From: Noviluteimonas lactosilytica
GTDB taxonomy: Bacteria > Pseudomonadota > Gammaproteobacteria > Xanthomonadales > Xanthomonadaceae
Assembly: GCF_020866925.1 (NCBI RefSeq)
Contig: NZ_JAJGAK010000002.1
Span: forward strand, 124,001 to 188,000
Reading direction: 5' to 3'
Length of the DNA: 64,000 nucleotides
The stretch's first letter is position 1; every line of letters begins with the position of its first letter. This document shows positions 55,824 through 64,000 of the stretch, in pieces. The notes under the pieces were generated by a model that saw only the letters and a list, made by a program, of their open reading frames with translations, did no database searches and was not told the DNA's origin. Both the position numbers and the translations under genes were made by a program.

Positions 55824-58800
55824 TCAGCCGCGCGAAGCGAGCTGCGACAAACGCTGCACCGCGACCGAGGCGGTCGGGTAATCCAGCGTCTTCTGCTGCG
55901 CGAGTTCGTCGAGCATCGCGAGCGTGAAGCGCAGCGAGCTGTCGTCGCGGCTGAGCCATGCGCGGACCTTGGCGTCCGCGTCATTGCCCGGCATCGACAA
56001 CGCCTGGCTCACGAGCGCGCGCTGCTGCGCGCCGAGTTCCTCGCGCAACGCACCACGTGCGACCGCATGCCAGCGACCTTCGACCGCGAGCGCATCGATT
56101 TGCTTCTGCAGCCACGGCACGCGCAGCGCATCGCCAAGGCGGAAGTGGACCTTTGCGACATCGACCGGACGCAGCTTGCGTTCCTTCGCCAGCTCGATGA
56201 TGTCGGGGCACGGTTCCAGGTACGGCAGCGCGGCGAGCTGGTCGGCGAGCGCCGGCGGCAGGCCCTTCGCGTTCCAGTCGCGAATGCTCGCTTCGTACGC
56301 GGGGCGCTGCGAATCCGGAAGGATGCGCTCGCCCGCGCGGATGTCGCGGAAGCCATCGTGGTAACGCTCCACCGCCGTCGCGATGTCGGGGATGGTGCCC
56401 GGACGCGACAACAGCCAGCGCGTGAACTGGCGCTGCAACGTCCAGATCACCTGCAACGCATCGACCTGCACGGGCTCGGCGACCTTGCCGTCGAGCGCGT
56501 CGATCTGCGCCCACAGCTCGCGGATGTCGAGCGTCTCGCGCGTGATCGTGAACGCCTTGGCGACTTCAGACGGCGCGCGGCCGCTGTCTTCCTGCATGCG
56601 CAGGGTGAACGTCGCGCCCATGCGGTTGACCATCGAGTTGGTCACCACCGTGGCGATGATCTCGCGCTTCAGGCGGTGGTCTTCCATCGCCTTCGCGTAC
56701 TTGGCCTGCAGCGGCTGCGGGAAGTAGCGCACCAGTTCCTTCGACAGGTACGGATCTTCCGGCACGTCGGAGCTGAGCAGCTGCTGGAACAGCACGATCT
56801 TCGAGTACGACAGCAGCACCGACAGTTCCGGGCGCGTCAGGCCTTCGCCGCGCGACTTGCGCTCGGCGATTTCCTTGTCTGACGGCAGGAACTCGATCTG
56901 GCGATCGAGCAGGCCCTGCGATTCGAGCGTGCGCATGAAGTGCACCTTCGACCCCATGCGCGACAGGCTCATGCGCTCCATGACGCTGATCGCCTGGTTC
57001 TGGCGATAGTTGTCGTTGAGCACGAGCTGCGCGACTTCGTCGGTCATCGACGCGAGCAGCGTGTTGCGCGCATCGAGCGTGAGCTTCTTCTTCTGCACCT
57101 GCGCGTTGAGCAGGATCTTGATGTTCACCTCGTGGTCGGAGGTGTCCACGCCCGCGGAGTTGTCGATGAAGTCGGTGTTGAGCAGCACGCCGTGCTGCGC
57201 CGCTTCGACGCGGCCCAGTTGGGTGAAGCCCAGGTTGCCGCCCTCGCCGACCACCTTGCAGCGCAGGTCCGCGCCGTTGACGCGCAGCGCGTTGTTGGCG
57301 CGGTCGCCGACGTCCGCGTGCGTCTCGCGCGACGACTTCACGTAGGTGCCGATGCCGCCGTTCCACAACAGGTCGACCGGCGACTTCAGGATCGCCGACA
57401 GCAGTTCCGCCGGGCTCATCGCCGTCGCGTCGCCTTCGATGCCGAGCGCGGCGCGCGCTTCGGCCGACACCGGGATCGACTTCGCGCTGCGCGGGAACAC
57501 GCCGCCGCCCTTGCTGATGAGCGACTTGTCGTAGTCGTCCCAGCTCGAGCGCGGCAGCTTGAACATGCGCTCGCGTTCCTTGAACGTGCGCGCGGCATCG
57601 GGATTGGGGTCGAGGAAGATGTGGCGGTGGTCGAACGCGGCCACCAGGCGGATCTTCTTCGACAGCAGCATGCCGTTGCCGAACACGTCGCCGCTCATGT
57701 CGCCGACGCCGACGCAGGTGAAGTCCTGCGTCTGCGAATCGCGGCCCATCGCGCGGAAGTGGCGCTTGACCGACTCCCACGCGCCGCGCGCGGTGATGCC
57801 CATGCCCTTGTGGTCGTAACCCACCGAACCACCGGAGGCGAAGGCGTCGTCCAGCCAGAAGCCATGCGCGCGCGCGATCGCGTTCGCGATGTCGGAGAAC
57901 GTCGCCGTGCCCTTGTCCGCGGCGACGACCAGGTACGGATCGTCCGCGTCGTGGCGCACGACGTTGGCCGGATTGATGACCTTGCCGTCGGGCGAGAGGT
58001 TGTCGGTGATGTCGAGCAGGCCGTTGATGAAGCGCTGGTAGCACGCCACGCCTTCGGCGAACCACGCATCGCGGTTCACGGACGGATCGGGCAACTGCTT
58101 GCAGTAGAAGCCGCCCTTCGAACCGACCGGCACGATGACGGTGTTCTTCACCATCTGCGCCTTCACGAGGCCGAGGACTTCGGTGCGGAAGTCTTCGCGG
58201 CGATCGGACCAGCGCAGGCCGCCGCGCGCGACCGGGCCGAAGCGCAGGTGCACGCCTTCCACGCGCGGGCCGTACACGAAGATCTCGCGATACGGGCGCG
58301 GCTTCGGCAGGTCGGGGACCTTCGCCGGATCGAACTTGAAGCTCACGTAGTCGGCCGGGCCGCCGTCGCGGCGCTTGCCGTCCTTGTACGCGATGTAATA
58401 GCTCGTGCGCAGCGTGGCGTCGATGACGCCGATGAAGCTGCGCAGGATGCGGTCGTCGTCGAGCGAGGTGACGCGATCGAGCATGCTGCGCAGCGCGTTG
58501 CGCGTCGCAACGATCTGCTGCTCGCGCGTGCCGGCGCGGGCGTCGATCGCCGGTTGCACCGCGGCCTGCGCGGCGGCGTCGTTGGCCAGCAGCGACTGCA
58601 GCGATGCGCCGAAGCGCTCCATGCCCTGCTTGATCGCGGCCTTGGATTCGATGCCCGTGCAAGGATCGAAGCGCGCTTCGAACAGTTCGACCAGCAGGCG
58701 CGCCAGCAGCGGATAGCGCGAGAACGTCGCTTCGACGTAGCTCTGCGAGAACGGCACGCCGGTCTGCAGCAGGTACTTGCAGTAGCCGCGCAACATCGCG

Positions 58801-60830
58801 ACCTGGCGCCACGAGAGGCCGGCCTGCAGCACGAGCCGGTTGAAACCGTCGTTCTCCGCTTCGCCGCGCCAGATGCGCGCGAACGCTTCCTCGAAGTTCT
58901 CGTCGAGGCGATCGACGTCGATCTCGCCCGTCGTCGTCTGGACTTCGAAGTCCTGGATGTAGGCGACGCGGCCTTCGAACTCGATGCGGTACGGGTGCTC
59001 GGAGATCACGCGCAGCCCCATGTTCTCCATCATCGGGAGCGCATCGGACAGCGGGATGTCGTCGTTGAGGCGATAGAACTTGAAGCGCAGCGTGCTGTCG
59101 CGGCGCGAGCGGTACAGCGACAGGCGCAGGTCGTCGGCGCCGCTCAGCGCGGCAAGATGCTCCACGTCGGTCGCGGCGACCTGCGGGCTCACCGCTTCGA
59201 TGTAGCCGGCCGGCAGCGCGCGGCCGTAGCGACCGGCGAACTTCAGCGCGACTTCCTCGCCGTGGCGCTTGCCGAGTTCCTCGGCGAGTTCGTCCTGCCA
59301 GTTGCGCACGATCGACGCCAGGCGCGTTTCGAGCGCCTCTTCATCGATGTCGACCTTCGCGCCCGCGCGTGGGCGCACGATCATGTGCAGCTGCGCCAGC
59401 GGGGATTCGCCGATGTGCACGGTGGTGTCGATGTGCTCGCCCTGCAGCGCGTCCATCAGCATCGCTTCGATGCGATGGCGCATCTGCGTGTCGTGGCGGT
59501 CGCGCGGCACGTACACGAGCACGGAGAAGAAGCGGCCGTAGCGGTCGCGACGCAGGAACAGGCGGCTGCGCACGCGTTCCTGCAGCGCGAGGATGCCCAT
59601 CGCGGTGGCGTGGAGTTCGGCTTCGCTCGACTGGAACAGCTCGTCGCGCGGCAGCGTCTCCATGATGTGGCGCAGCGCCTTGCCGCTGTGGCTGTGGGGA
59701 CGCAGGCCCGATTCGCGCATCACGTGTTCGTAGCGCTCGCGCACCAACGGGATGTCCCACGGGCGGCGGTTGTACGCGCTCGAGGTGTACAGGCCGAGGA
59801 AGCGCTGTTCGCGCACCGGCTTGCCCTTCGCGTCGAACGCGAGCACGCCGATGTAGTCCATGTAGCCCGGACGATGCACCGTCGCGCGCGCGTTGGTCTT
59901 GGTCAGGATCAGCGCGTCGACCGAACCCGACTGCGGCATGAAGTGCGCCGCGAGCGAGGTCAGCGGACGCGGCTTGCCGCCGTCCTTGCCGCGCAGCAGG
60001 CCCAGGCCCGAGTCCGGATGCGCGATGAGCATCTCGTCCTTGCCCTGCTTTTCGACGGTGTATTCGCGATAGCCGAGGAAGGTGAAGTGATTGTCCGCGG
60101 CCCAGCGCAGGAACTCCTGCGCTTCCGCGCGACCGGCGTCGGACACCGGGATGTTGTGCGACGGCAGTTCGTCGGCGACGGCGAGCATGCGCTCGCGCAT
60201 CTCCGACCAGTCGATGACGATCGAACGCACGTCGTCGAGCACCGCGCGCACGCGCTTCTCGATCGCCGGCAGCGCTTCTGGCGCCTGGCGGTCGATCTCG
60301 ATGTGCAGGAACGATTCGTTGGTGCCCTCGCCCACGGCGATCAGCTTGCCGGCCTTGTCGCGCGTCATCGCGACGACCGGATGGCCGAGCACGTGCACGT
60401 TGATGCCCATGTCGGCCAGCGCCATCGTCACCGAGTCGACGAGGAACGGCATGTCGTCGTTGACGATCTGCAACACGGTATGCGGCGAATCCCAGCCGTC
60501 GGCCTTCATCGACGTATTGAACAGGCGCACGTTCGCCTTGCGCGGCTTGCGTGTGGCGGACAGGTCGAGCATGCCGGTGGCGAGCGCGGCCCAGCCCTCG
60601 GCGCCGTGCTCGATGTACTCGTCGCGCGTCATGCGCAGGTAGAAGCTGCGCGCGAACGCTTCGGCTTCGGCGGCGCGCGCCTTCGGCAGGCGCTTGCGCA
60701 GCGCGTCGAAGATCGGCGAGAGATCGAACGTCGCGCCTGCGCGGGGACGCGCGACGGACGGCGTGTTCGACGATTTGGCGGGAGCCGCTTTTTTCGGGGC
60801 GGCCTTGATCGATTTCGGACGGGTGCTCAT
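55824..60830 (-). CDS. gdhB: NAD-specific glutamate dehydrogenase, large (180 kDa-type) form, 1668 aa
   Basis: The enzyme oxidises glutamate to 2-oxoglutarate and ammonia with NAD. The size and order match the L_180 family: a long N-terminal region (to about 700), then the catalytic part with VGSKGGF (about 900-905), VYGPRVEGVHLRFGPVARGGLRWSDRREDF, GEGGNLGFTQLGRVE and the C-terminal regulatory part. Families of this type are typical for amino-acid catabolism. The ATG at 60830 starts a Lys/Ala-rich leader. Neither start nor length is unusual. The upstream acyl-CoA dehydrogenase is 30 bases away and may share its transcript. Confidence 0.96.
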   Translation of the reverse strand: MSTRPKSIKAAPKKAAPAKSSNTPSVARPRAGATFDLSPIFDALRKRLPKARAAEAEAFARSFYLRMTRDEYIEHGAEGWAALATGMLDLSATRKPRKANVRLFNTSMKADGWDSPHTVLQIVNDDMPFLVDSVTMALADMGINVHVLGHPVVAMTRDKAGKLIAVGEGTNESFLHIEIDRQAPEALPAIEKRVRAVLDDVRSIVIDWSEMRERMLAVADELPSHNIPVSDAGRAEAQEFLRWAADNHFTFLGYREYTVEKQGKDEMLIAHPDSGLGLLRGKDGGKPRPLTSLAAHFMPQSGSVDALILTKTNARATVHRPGYMDYIGVLAFDAKGKPVREQRFLGLYTSSAYNRRPWDIPLVRERYEHVMRESGLRPHSHSGKALRHIMETLPRDELFQSSEAELHATAMGILALQERVRSRLFLRRDRYGRFFSVLVYVPRDRHDTQMRHRIEAMLMDALQGEHIDTTVHIGESPLAQLHMIVRPRAGAKVDIDEEALETRLASIVRNWQDELAEELGKRHGEEVALKFAGRYGRALPAGYIEAVSPQVAATDVEHLAALSGADDLRLSLYRSRRDSTLRFKFYRLNDDIPLSDALPMMENMGLRVISEHPYRIEFEGRVAYIQDFEVQTTTGEIDVDRLDENFEEAFARIWRGEAENDGFNRLVLQAGLSWRQVAMLRGYCKYLLQTGVPFSQSYVEATFSRYPLLARLLVELFEARFDPCTGIESKAAIKQGMERFGASLQSLLANDAAAQAAVQPAIDARAGTREQQIVATRNALRSMLDRVTSLDDDRILRSFIGVIDATLRTSYYIAYKDGKRRDGGPADYVSFKFDPAKVPDLPKPRPYREIFVYGPRVEGVHLRFGPVARGGLRWSDRREDFRTEVLGLVKAQMVKNTVIVPVGSKGGFYCKQLPDPSVNRDAWFAEGVACYQRFINGLLDITDNLSPDGKVINPANVVRHDADDPYLVVAADKGTATFSDIANAIARAHGFWLDDAFASGGSVGYDHKGMGITARGAWESVKRHFRAMGRDSQTQDFTCVGVGDMSGDVFGNGMLLSKKIRLVAAFDHRHIFLDPNPDAARTFKERERMFKLPRSSWDDYDKSLISKGGGVFPRSAKSIPVSAEARAALGIEGDATAMSPAELLSAILKSPVDLLWNGGIGTYVKSSRETHADVGDRANNALRVNGADLRCKVVGEGGNLGFTQLGRVEAAQHGVLLNTDFIDNSAGVDTSDHEVNIKILLNAQVQKKKLTLDARNTLLASMTDEVAQLVLNDNYRQNQAISVMERMSLSRMGSKVHFMRTLESQGLLDRQIEFLPSDKEIAERKSRGEGLTRPELSVLLSYSKIVLFQQLLSSDVPEDPYLSKELVRYFPQPLQAKYAKAMEDHRLKREIIATVVTNSMVNRMGATFTLRMQEDSGRAPSEVAKAFTITRETLDIRELWAQIDALDGKVAEPVQVDALQVIWTLQRQFTRWLLSRPGTIPDIATAVERYHDGFRDIRAGERILPDSQRPAYEASIRDWNAKGLPPALADQLAALPYLEPCPDIIELAKERKLRPVDVAKVHFRLGDALRVPWLQKQIDALAVEGRWHAVARGALREELGAQQRALVSQALSMPGNDADAKVRAWLSRDDSSLRFTLAMLDELAQQKTLDYPTASVAVQRLSQLASRG

Positions 60831-60860
60831 GTCGTGTGCATGGGTCCTTGCGGCGCGCGC

Positions 60861-62009
<1,149 letters not shown>

Positions 62010-62066
62010 TTGGCGCACTCCCGGCGGGATGAAGAAGCGGAATTGTAGCCGCGTGCGCACGAAAGC

Positions 62067-62124
62067 TTGACCCCCGCGAGGCTGCGGACCATCATTCATC
62101 GCTGTATCTCGATAAGCAGATGAA
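62067..62124 (+). promoter_or_regulatory. Candidate promoter with a dyad operator before the ArsR-methyltransferase gene
   Basis: TTGACC (62067-62072) and CATCAT (62090-62095) are separated by 17 bases and make a plausible promoter. An overlapping dyad follows: TTCATC (62095-62100) with GATGAA (62119-62124), and inside it TATC (62105-62108) with GATA (62111-62114), centred at 62109.5. A repressor bound here would cover the transcription start. Confidence 0.5.
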
Positions 62125-62133
62125 AGGTCACGC

Positions 62134-63063
62134 ATGGATCTCGAAGGCTGGTCCGCCCGCCTGAAGGTGCTCGCCGACGCGACCCGCGTGCGCCTGCTGG
62201 CCCTGCTCGAGGGCGAGGAACTCACGGTGGCGGAGCTCTCGGCCATCACGCGCCTCGCCCAGCCGCGCGTGTCGACCCACCTGGCCAAGCTCAAGGAAGC
62301 GGGCCTCGTGCGCGACCGCCGCGCCGGCGTGTCGGCCTATTACCGCTTCGACGAAGACGCGCTCGATCCTGCGCAGCGGGCCCTCTGGCAGGCGTTGCGC
62401 AGCGGCAGCGACGACCCGCTGCTGCGCCAGGACGCCGAACGCGTGCCCTCGGTGCTCGCCAACCGCGCGGCCGACCAGAACTGGGCCGACTCGGTGGCCG
62501 GCGACATGGAGCGCCACTATTCGCCGGGCCGCACCTGGGAAGCGCTCGCGCGCACCGCCCTGCCGCTGCTGAGCCCCGGGGACGTGATCGACATCGCCTC
62601 CGGCGACGGCGTTCTCGCCGAACTGCTCGCCCCGCATTCGCGCCGATACGTGTGCATCGATGCGAGCCCGCGCGTGGTCGCGGCCGCGAGCGAGCGCCTG
62701 AAGGTCTTCCCGAACGTCGAAGTCCGCGAAGGCGACATGCATGCCCTGCCCGTGCCGGACGCGAGTTTCGACCTCGTCGTGCTGATGCACGCGCTGACCT
62801 ACGCCGCCAAGCCGGCGCAGGCCGTCGCCGAAGCCGCGCGCGTGCTGCGCCGCGGCGGCCGCCTGCTGCTGTCGAGCCTGGCGCGCCACGAACATCGCGC
62901 GGTCGTCGAAGCCTACGGCCACGCGAACCTCGGGTTCACCGAGAAAGAGTTGCGCAAGTTCGCCGAGAAGGCGGGCCTTTCCATCGTCGGCAGCGGCACC
63001 GTCACCCGCGAACGCCGCCCGCCGCATTTCGAAGTGTTGTCGTTGCTGGGAGTCAAGCCTTGA
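62134..63063 (+). CDS. ArsR-type regulator fused to SAM methyltransferase, 309 aa
   Basis: The N-terminal ~90 residues form an ArsR winged helix ([44 protein letters not shown]), with no metal-binding cysteines at the usual sites. The C-terminal ~190 residues are a class I methyltransferase with motif [14 protein letters not shown] (about 150-162) and motif II/post-[18 protein letters not shown]. The fusion is found next to methionine-cycle genes in related bacteria and probably senses SAM or SAH. Here the stop overlaps the start of metH, so it is likely a regulator or partner of metH. Start at 62134 follows a dyad operator. Confidence 0.9.
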   Translation: MDLEGWSARLKVLADATRVRLLALLEGEELTVAELSAITRLAQPRVSTHLAKLKEAGLVRDRRAGVSAYYRFDEDALDPAQRALWQALRSGSDDPLLRQDAERVPSVLANRAADQNWADSVAGDMERHYSPGRTWEALARTALPLLSPGDVIDIASGDGVLAELLAPHSRRYVCIDASPRVVAAASERLKVFPNVEVREGDMHALPVPDASFDLVVLMHALTYAAKPAQAVAEAARVLRRGGRLLLSSLARHEHRAVVEAYGHANLGFTEKELRKFAEKAGLSIVGSGTVTRERRPPHFEVLSLLGVKP

Positions 63064-64000
63064 TCGATCCGCAGACCCTGCCCTGGTCCAACCCGGCGCG
63101 CGTCGCGTCGCTGGAAGCGGCGCTGTCGCAGCGCATCCTGCTGCTCGATGGCGCGATGGGCACGATGATCCAGCGCCACGACCTGCAGGAAGCCGATTAC
63201 CGCGGCGACCGTTTCGCGGAAGGCTACGACGCGCTGTTCTCCGCCGAAGGCCACGCGCACGGCGCGGGCTGCGGTTGCGAATCGCACGACCAGAAGGGCA
63301 ACAACGACCTGCTCACCCTGACGCACCCAGGGATCATCCGCGACATCCACGCGGCCTATCTCGACGCGGGCGCGGACATGATCGAGACCAACACGTTCAA
63401 CTCCACGTCCGTCTCGCTCGCCGATTACCGCCTGCAGCACCTCGTGCGCGAACTCAACCGCGAGTCGGCGAAGCTGGCGCGCGCGGCGTGCGACGACGCG
63501 GAAGCGCGCGATCCGTCGAAGCCGCGCTTCGTCGTCGGCGTGCTCGGGCCGACCAGCCGCACCGCCTCGCTCAGCCCCGACGTGAATCGCCCCGGCTTCC
63601 GCGCGATCAGCTTCGACGAATTGGCGCAGGCGTATCGCGACGCGGTGCGCGGCCTGTGCGAAGGCGGCGCCGATGTGCTGATGGTCGAGACAATCTTCGA
63701 CACGCTCAACGCGAAGGCCGCGTTGTTCGCGATCGAGGACGTGTTCGAGGAACTCGGCGCGCGCTGGCCGGTGATGATCTCCGGCACGATCACCGACGCC
63801 TCGGGCCGCACGCTGTCGGGGCAGACGGCGGAAGCGTTCTGGTACTCGCTGCGCCACGCACGCCCGATCTCGATCGGCCTGAACTGCGCGCTCGGCGCGA
63901 AGGACCTGCGGGCGCACATCGACGTGATGGCGCAGGTCGCCGACACGAACGTCAGCACGCATCCGAACGCGGGCCTGCCGAACGCGTTCGGCGGTTACGA
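63060..64000 (+). CDS. metH: Methionine synthase MetH, N-terminal homocysteine methyltransferase domain (partial)
   Basis: The start is TTG at 63060, overlapping the previous stop, with GGGAG eight bases upstream. The sequence ([73 protein letters not shown]) is the homocysteine-binding barrel of MetH; Cys in IGLNCALG is the first zinc ligand. The window ends before the other zinc cysteines, so it cannot be told whether metH is one gene or split as in some Xanthomonadaceae. The loop between the first helix and GNNDLL carries a His/Cys-rich insertion ([17 protein letters not shown]). Confidence 0.95.
   Translation, partial: MIDPQTLPWSNPARVASLEAALSQRILLLDGAMGTMIQRHDLQEADYRGDRFAEGYDALFSAEGHAHGAGCGCESHDQKGNNDLLTLTHPGIIRDIHAAYLDAGADMIETNTFNSTSVSLADYRLQHLVRELNRESAKLARAACDDAEARDPSKPRFVVGVLGPTSRTASLSPDVNRPGFRAISFDELAQAYRDAVRGLCEGGADVLMVETIFDTLNAKAALFAIEDVFEELGARWPVMISGTITDASGRTLSGQTAEAFWYSLRHARPISIGLNCALGAKDLRAHIDVMAQVADTNVSTHPNAGLPNAFGGY

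Noticed and set aside
62010-62133. SAM or SAH riboswitch before the ArsR-methyltransferase/metH unit
   Set aside because: The leader after the likely transcription start is only about 30 bases and no known aptamer pattern was found.

Overview
The window is GC-rich, densely coded DNA from a gammaproteobacterium of the Xanthomonadaceae/Lysobacteraceae group, most likely Lysobacter-like. This rests on the gene set (a kynurenine pathway with 3-hydroxyanthranilate cleavage, a 180-kDa-type NAD glutamate dehydrogenase, M13 peptidase, dnaB-alr synteny) and on codon usage; no rRNA or tRNA is present to fix the taxon. No prophage, CRISPR array or complete insertion sequence was found.

Layout. 0-8 kb: a small ORF and SDR, clade-II catalase, KGG stress protein, zinc alcohol dehydrogenase, TerC, an acetyltransferase and small secreted or cytosolic proteins. 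8-13 kb: a glycerophosphodiesterase, an Hpt-like protein without its histidine, a TonB receptor next to a DUF2946 protein (probably copper-linked), and a diguanylate cyclase. 13-18.5 kb: M13 lipoprotein peptidase, OmpA/glycine-zipper lipoprotein, WS/DGAT acyltransferase, and a membrane protein with HExxH. 18.6-23.7 kb: the core block rpsF-rpsR-rplI-dnaB-small ORF-alr on the minus strand, with a consensus DnaA box before dnaB and a nest of large stem-loop repeats between dnaB and alr; then iscA. 23.8-30.4 kb: asnS and a plus-strand run ending in SDR, aldehyde dehydrogenase, beta-carbonic anhydrase, RidA-type deaminase and 3-hydroxyanthranilate dioxygenase. 30.6-39.3 kb: a membrane protein, a small anchored protein and two tandem ~1160-residue di-heme cytochrome c peroxidase-like proteins. 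39.4-43.4 kb: a HAD pseudogene cut at a palindromic repeat, a MalT-like regulator, an orphan plus-strand terminator that suggests a small RNA, and a FitAB/VapBC-type toxin-antitoxin pair. 43.9-50.3 kb: ACMS decarboxylase, kynureninase, kynurenine monooxygenase, exonuclease I and a DUF2461 protein. 50.4-55.8 kb: DUF2939, CHRD, 5'-nucleotidase, NAD kinase and a hybrid histidine kinase. 55.8-64 kb: glutamate dehydrogenase, acyl-CoA dehydrogenase, and an ArsR-methyltransferase regulator translationally coupled to the 5' part of metH, which runs off the end.

Working together: kmo, kynU and ACMSD (44-48 kb) plus HAAO, RidA-type deaminase and semialdehyde dehydrogenase (27-30 kb) cover most of the route from kynurenine through 3-hydroxyanthranilate to aminomuconate and oxalocrotonate. 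The first enzymes (tryptophan dioxygenase, formamidase) and the last steps are outside the window.

The least explained structures are the modular stem-loop repeats at 19.76-20.14 and 30.4-30.5 kb (a shared GGCCATCCATGG-type core, different arms, each pair with one mismatch) and the paired 54-57 bp palindromes at 8.15 and 39.70 kb.
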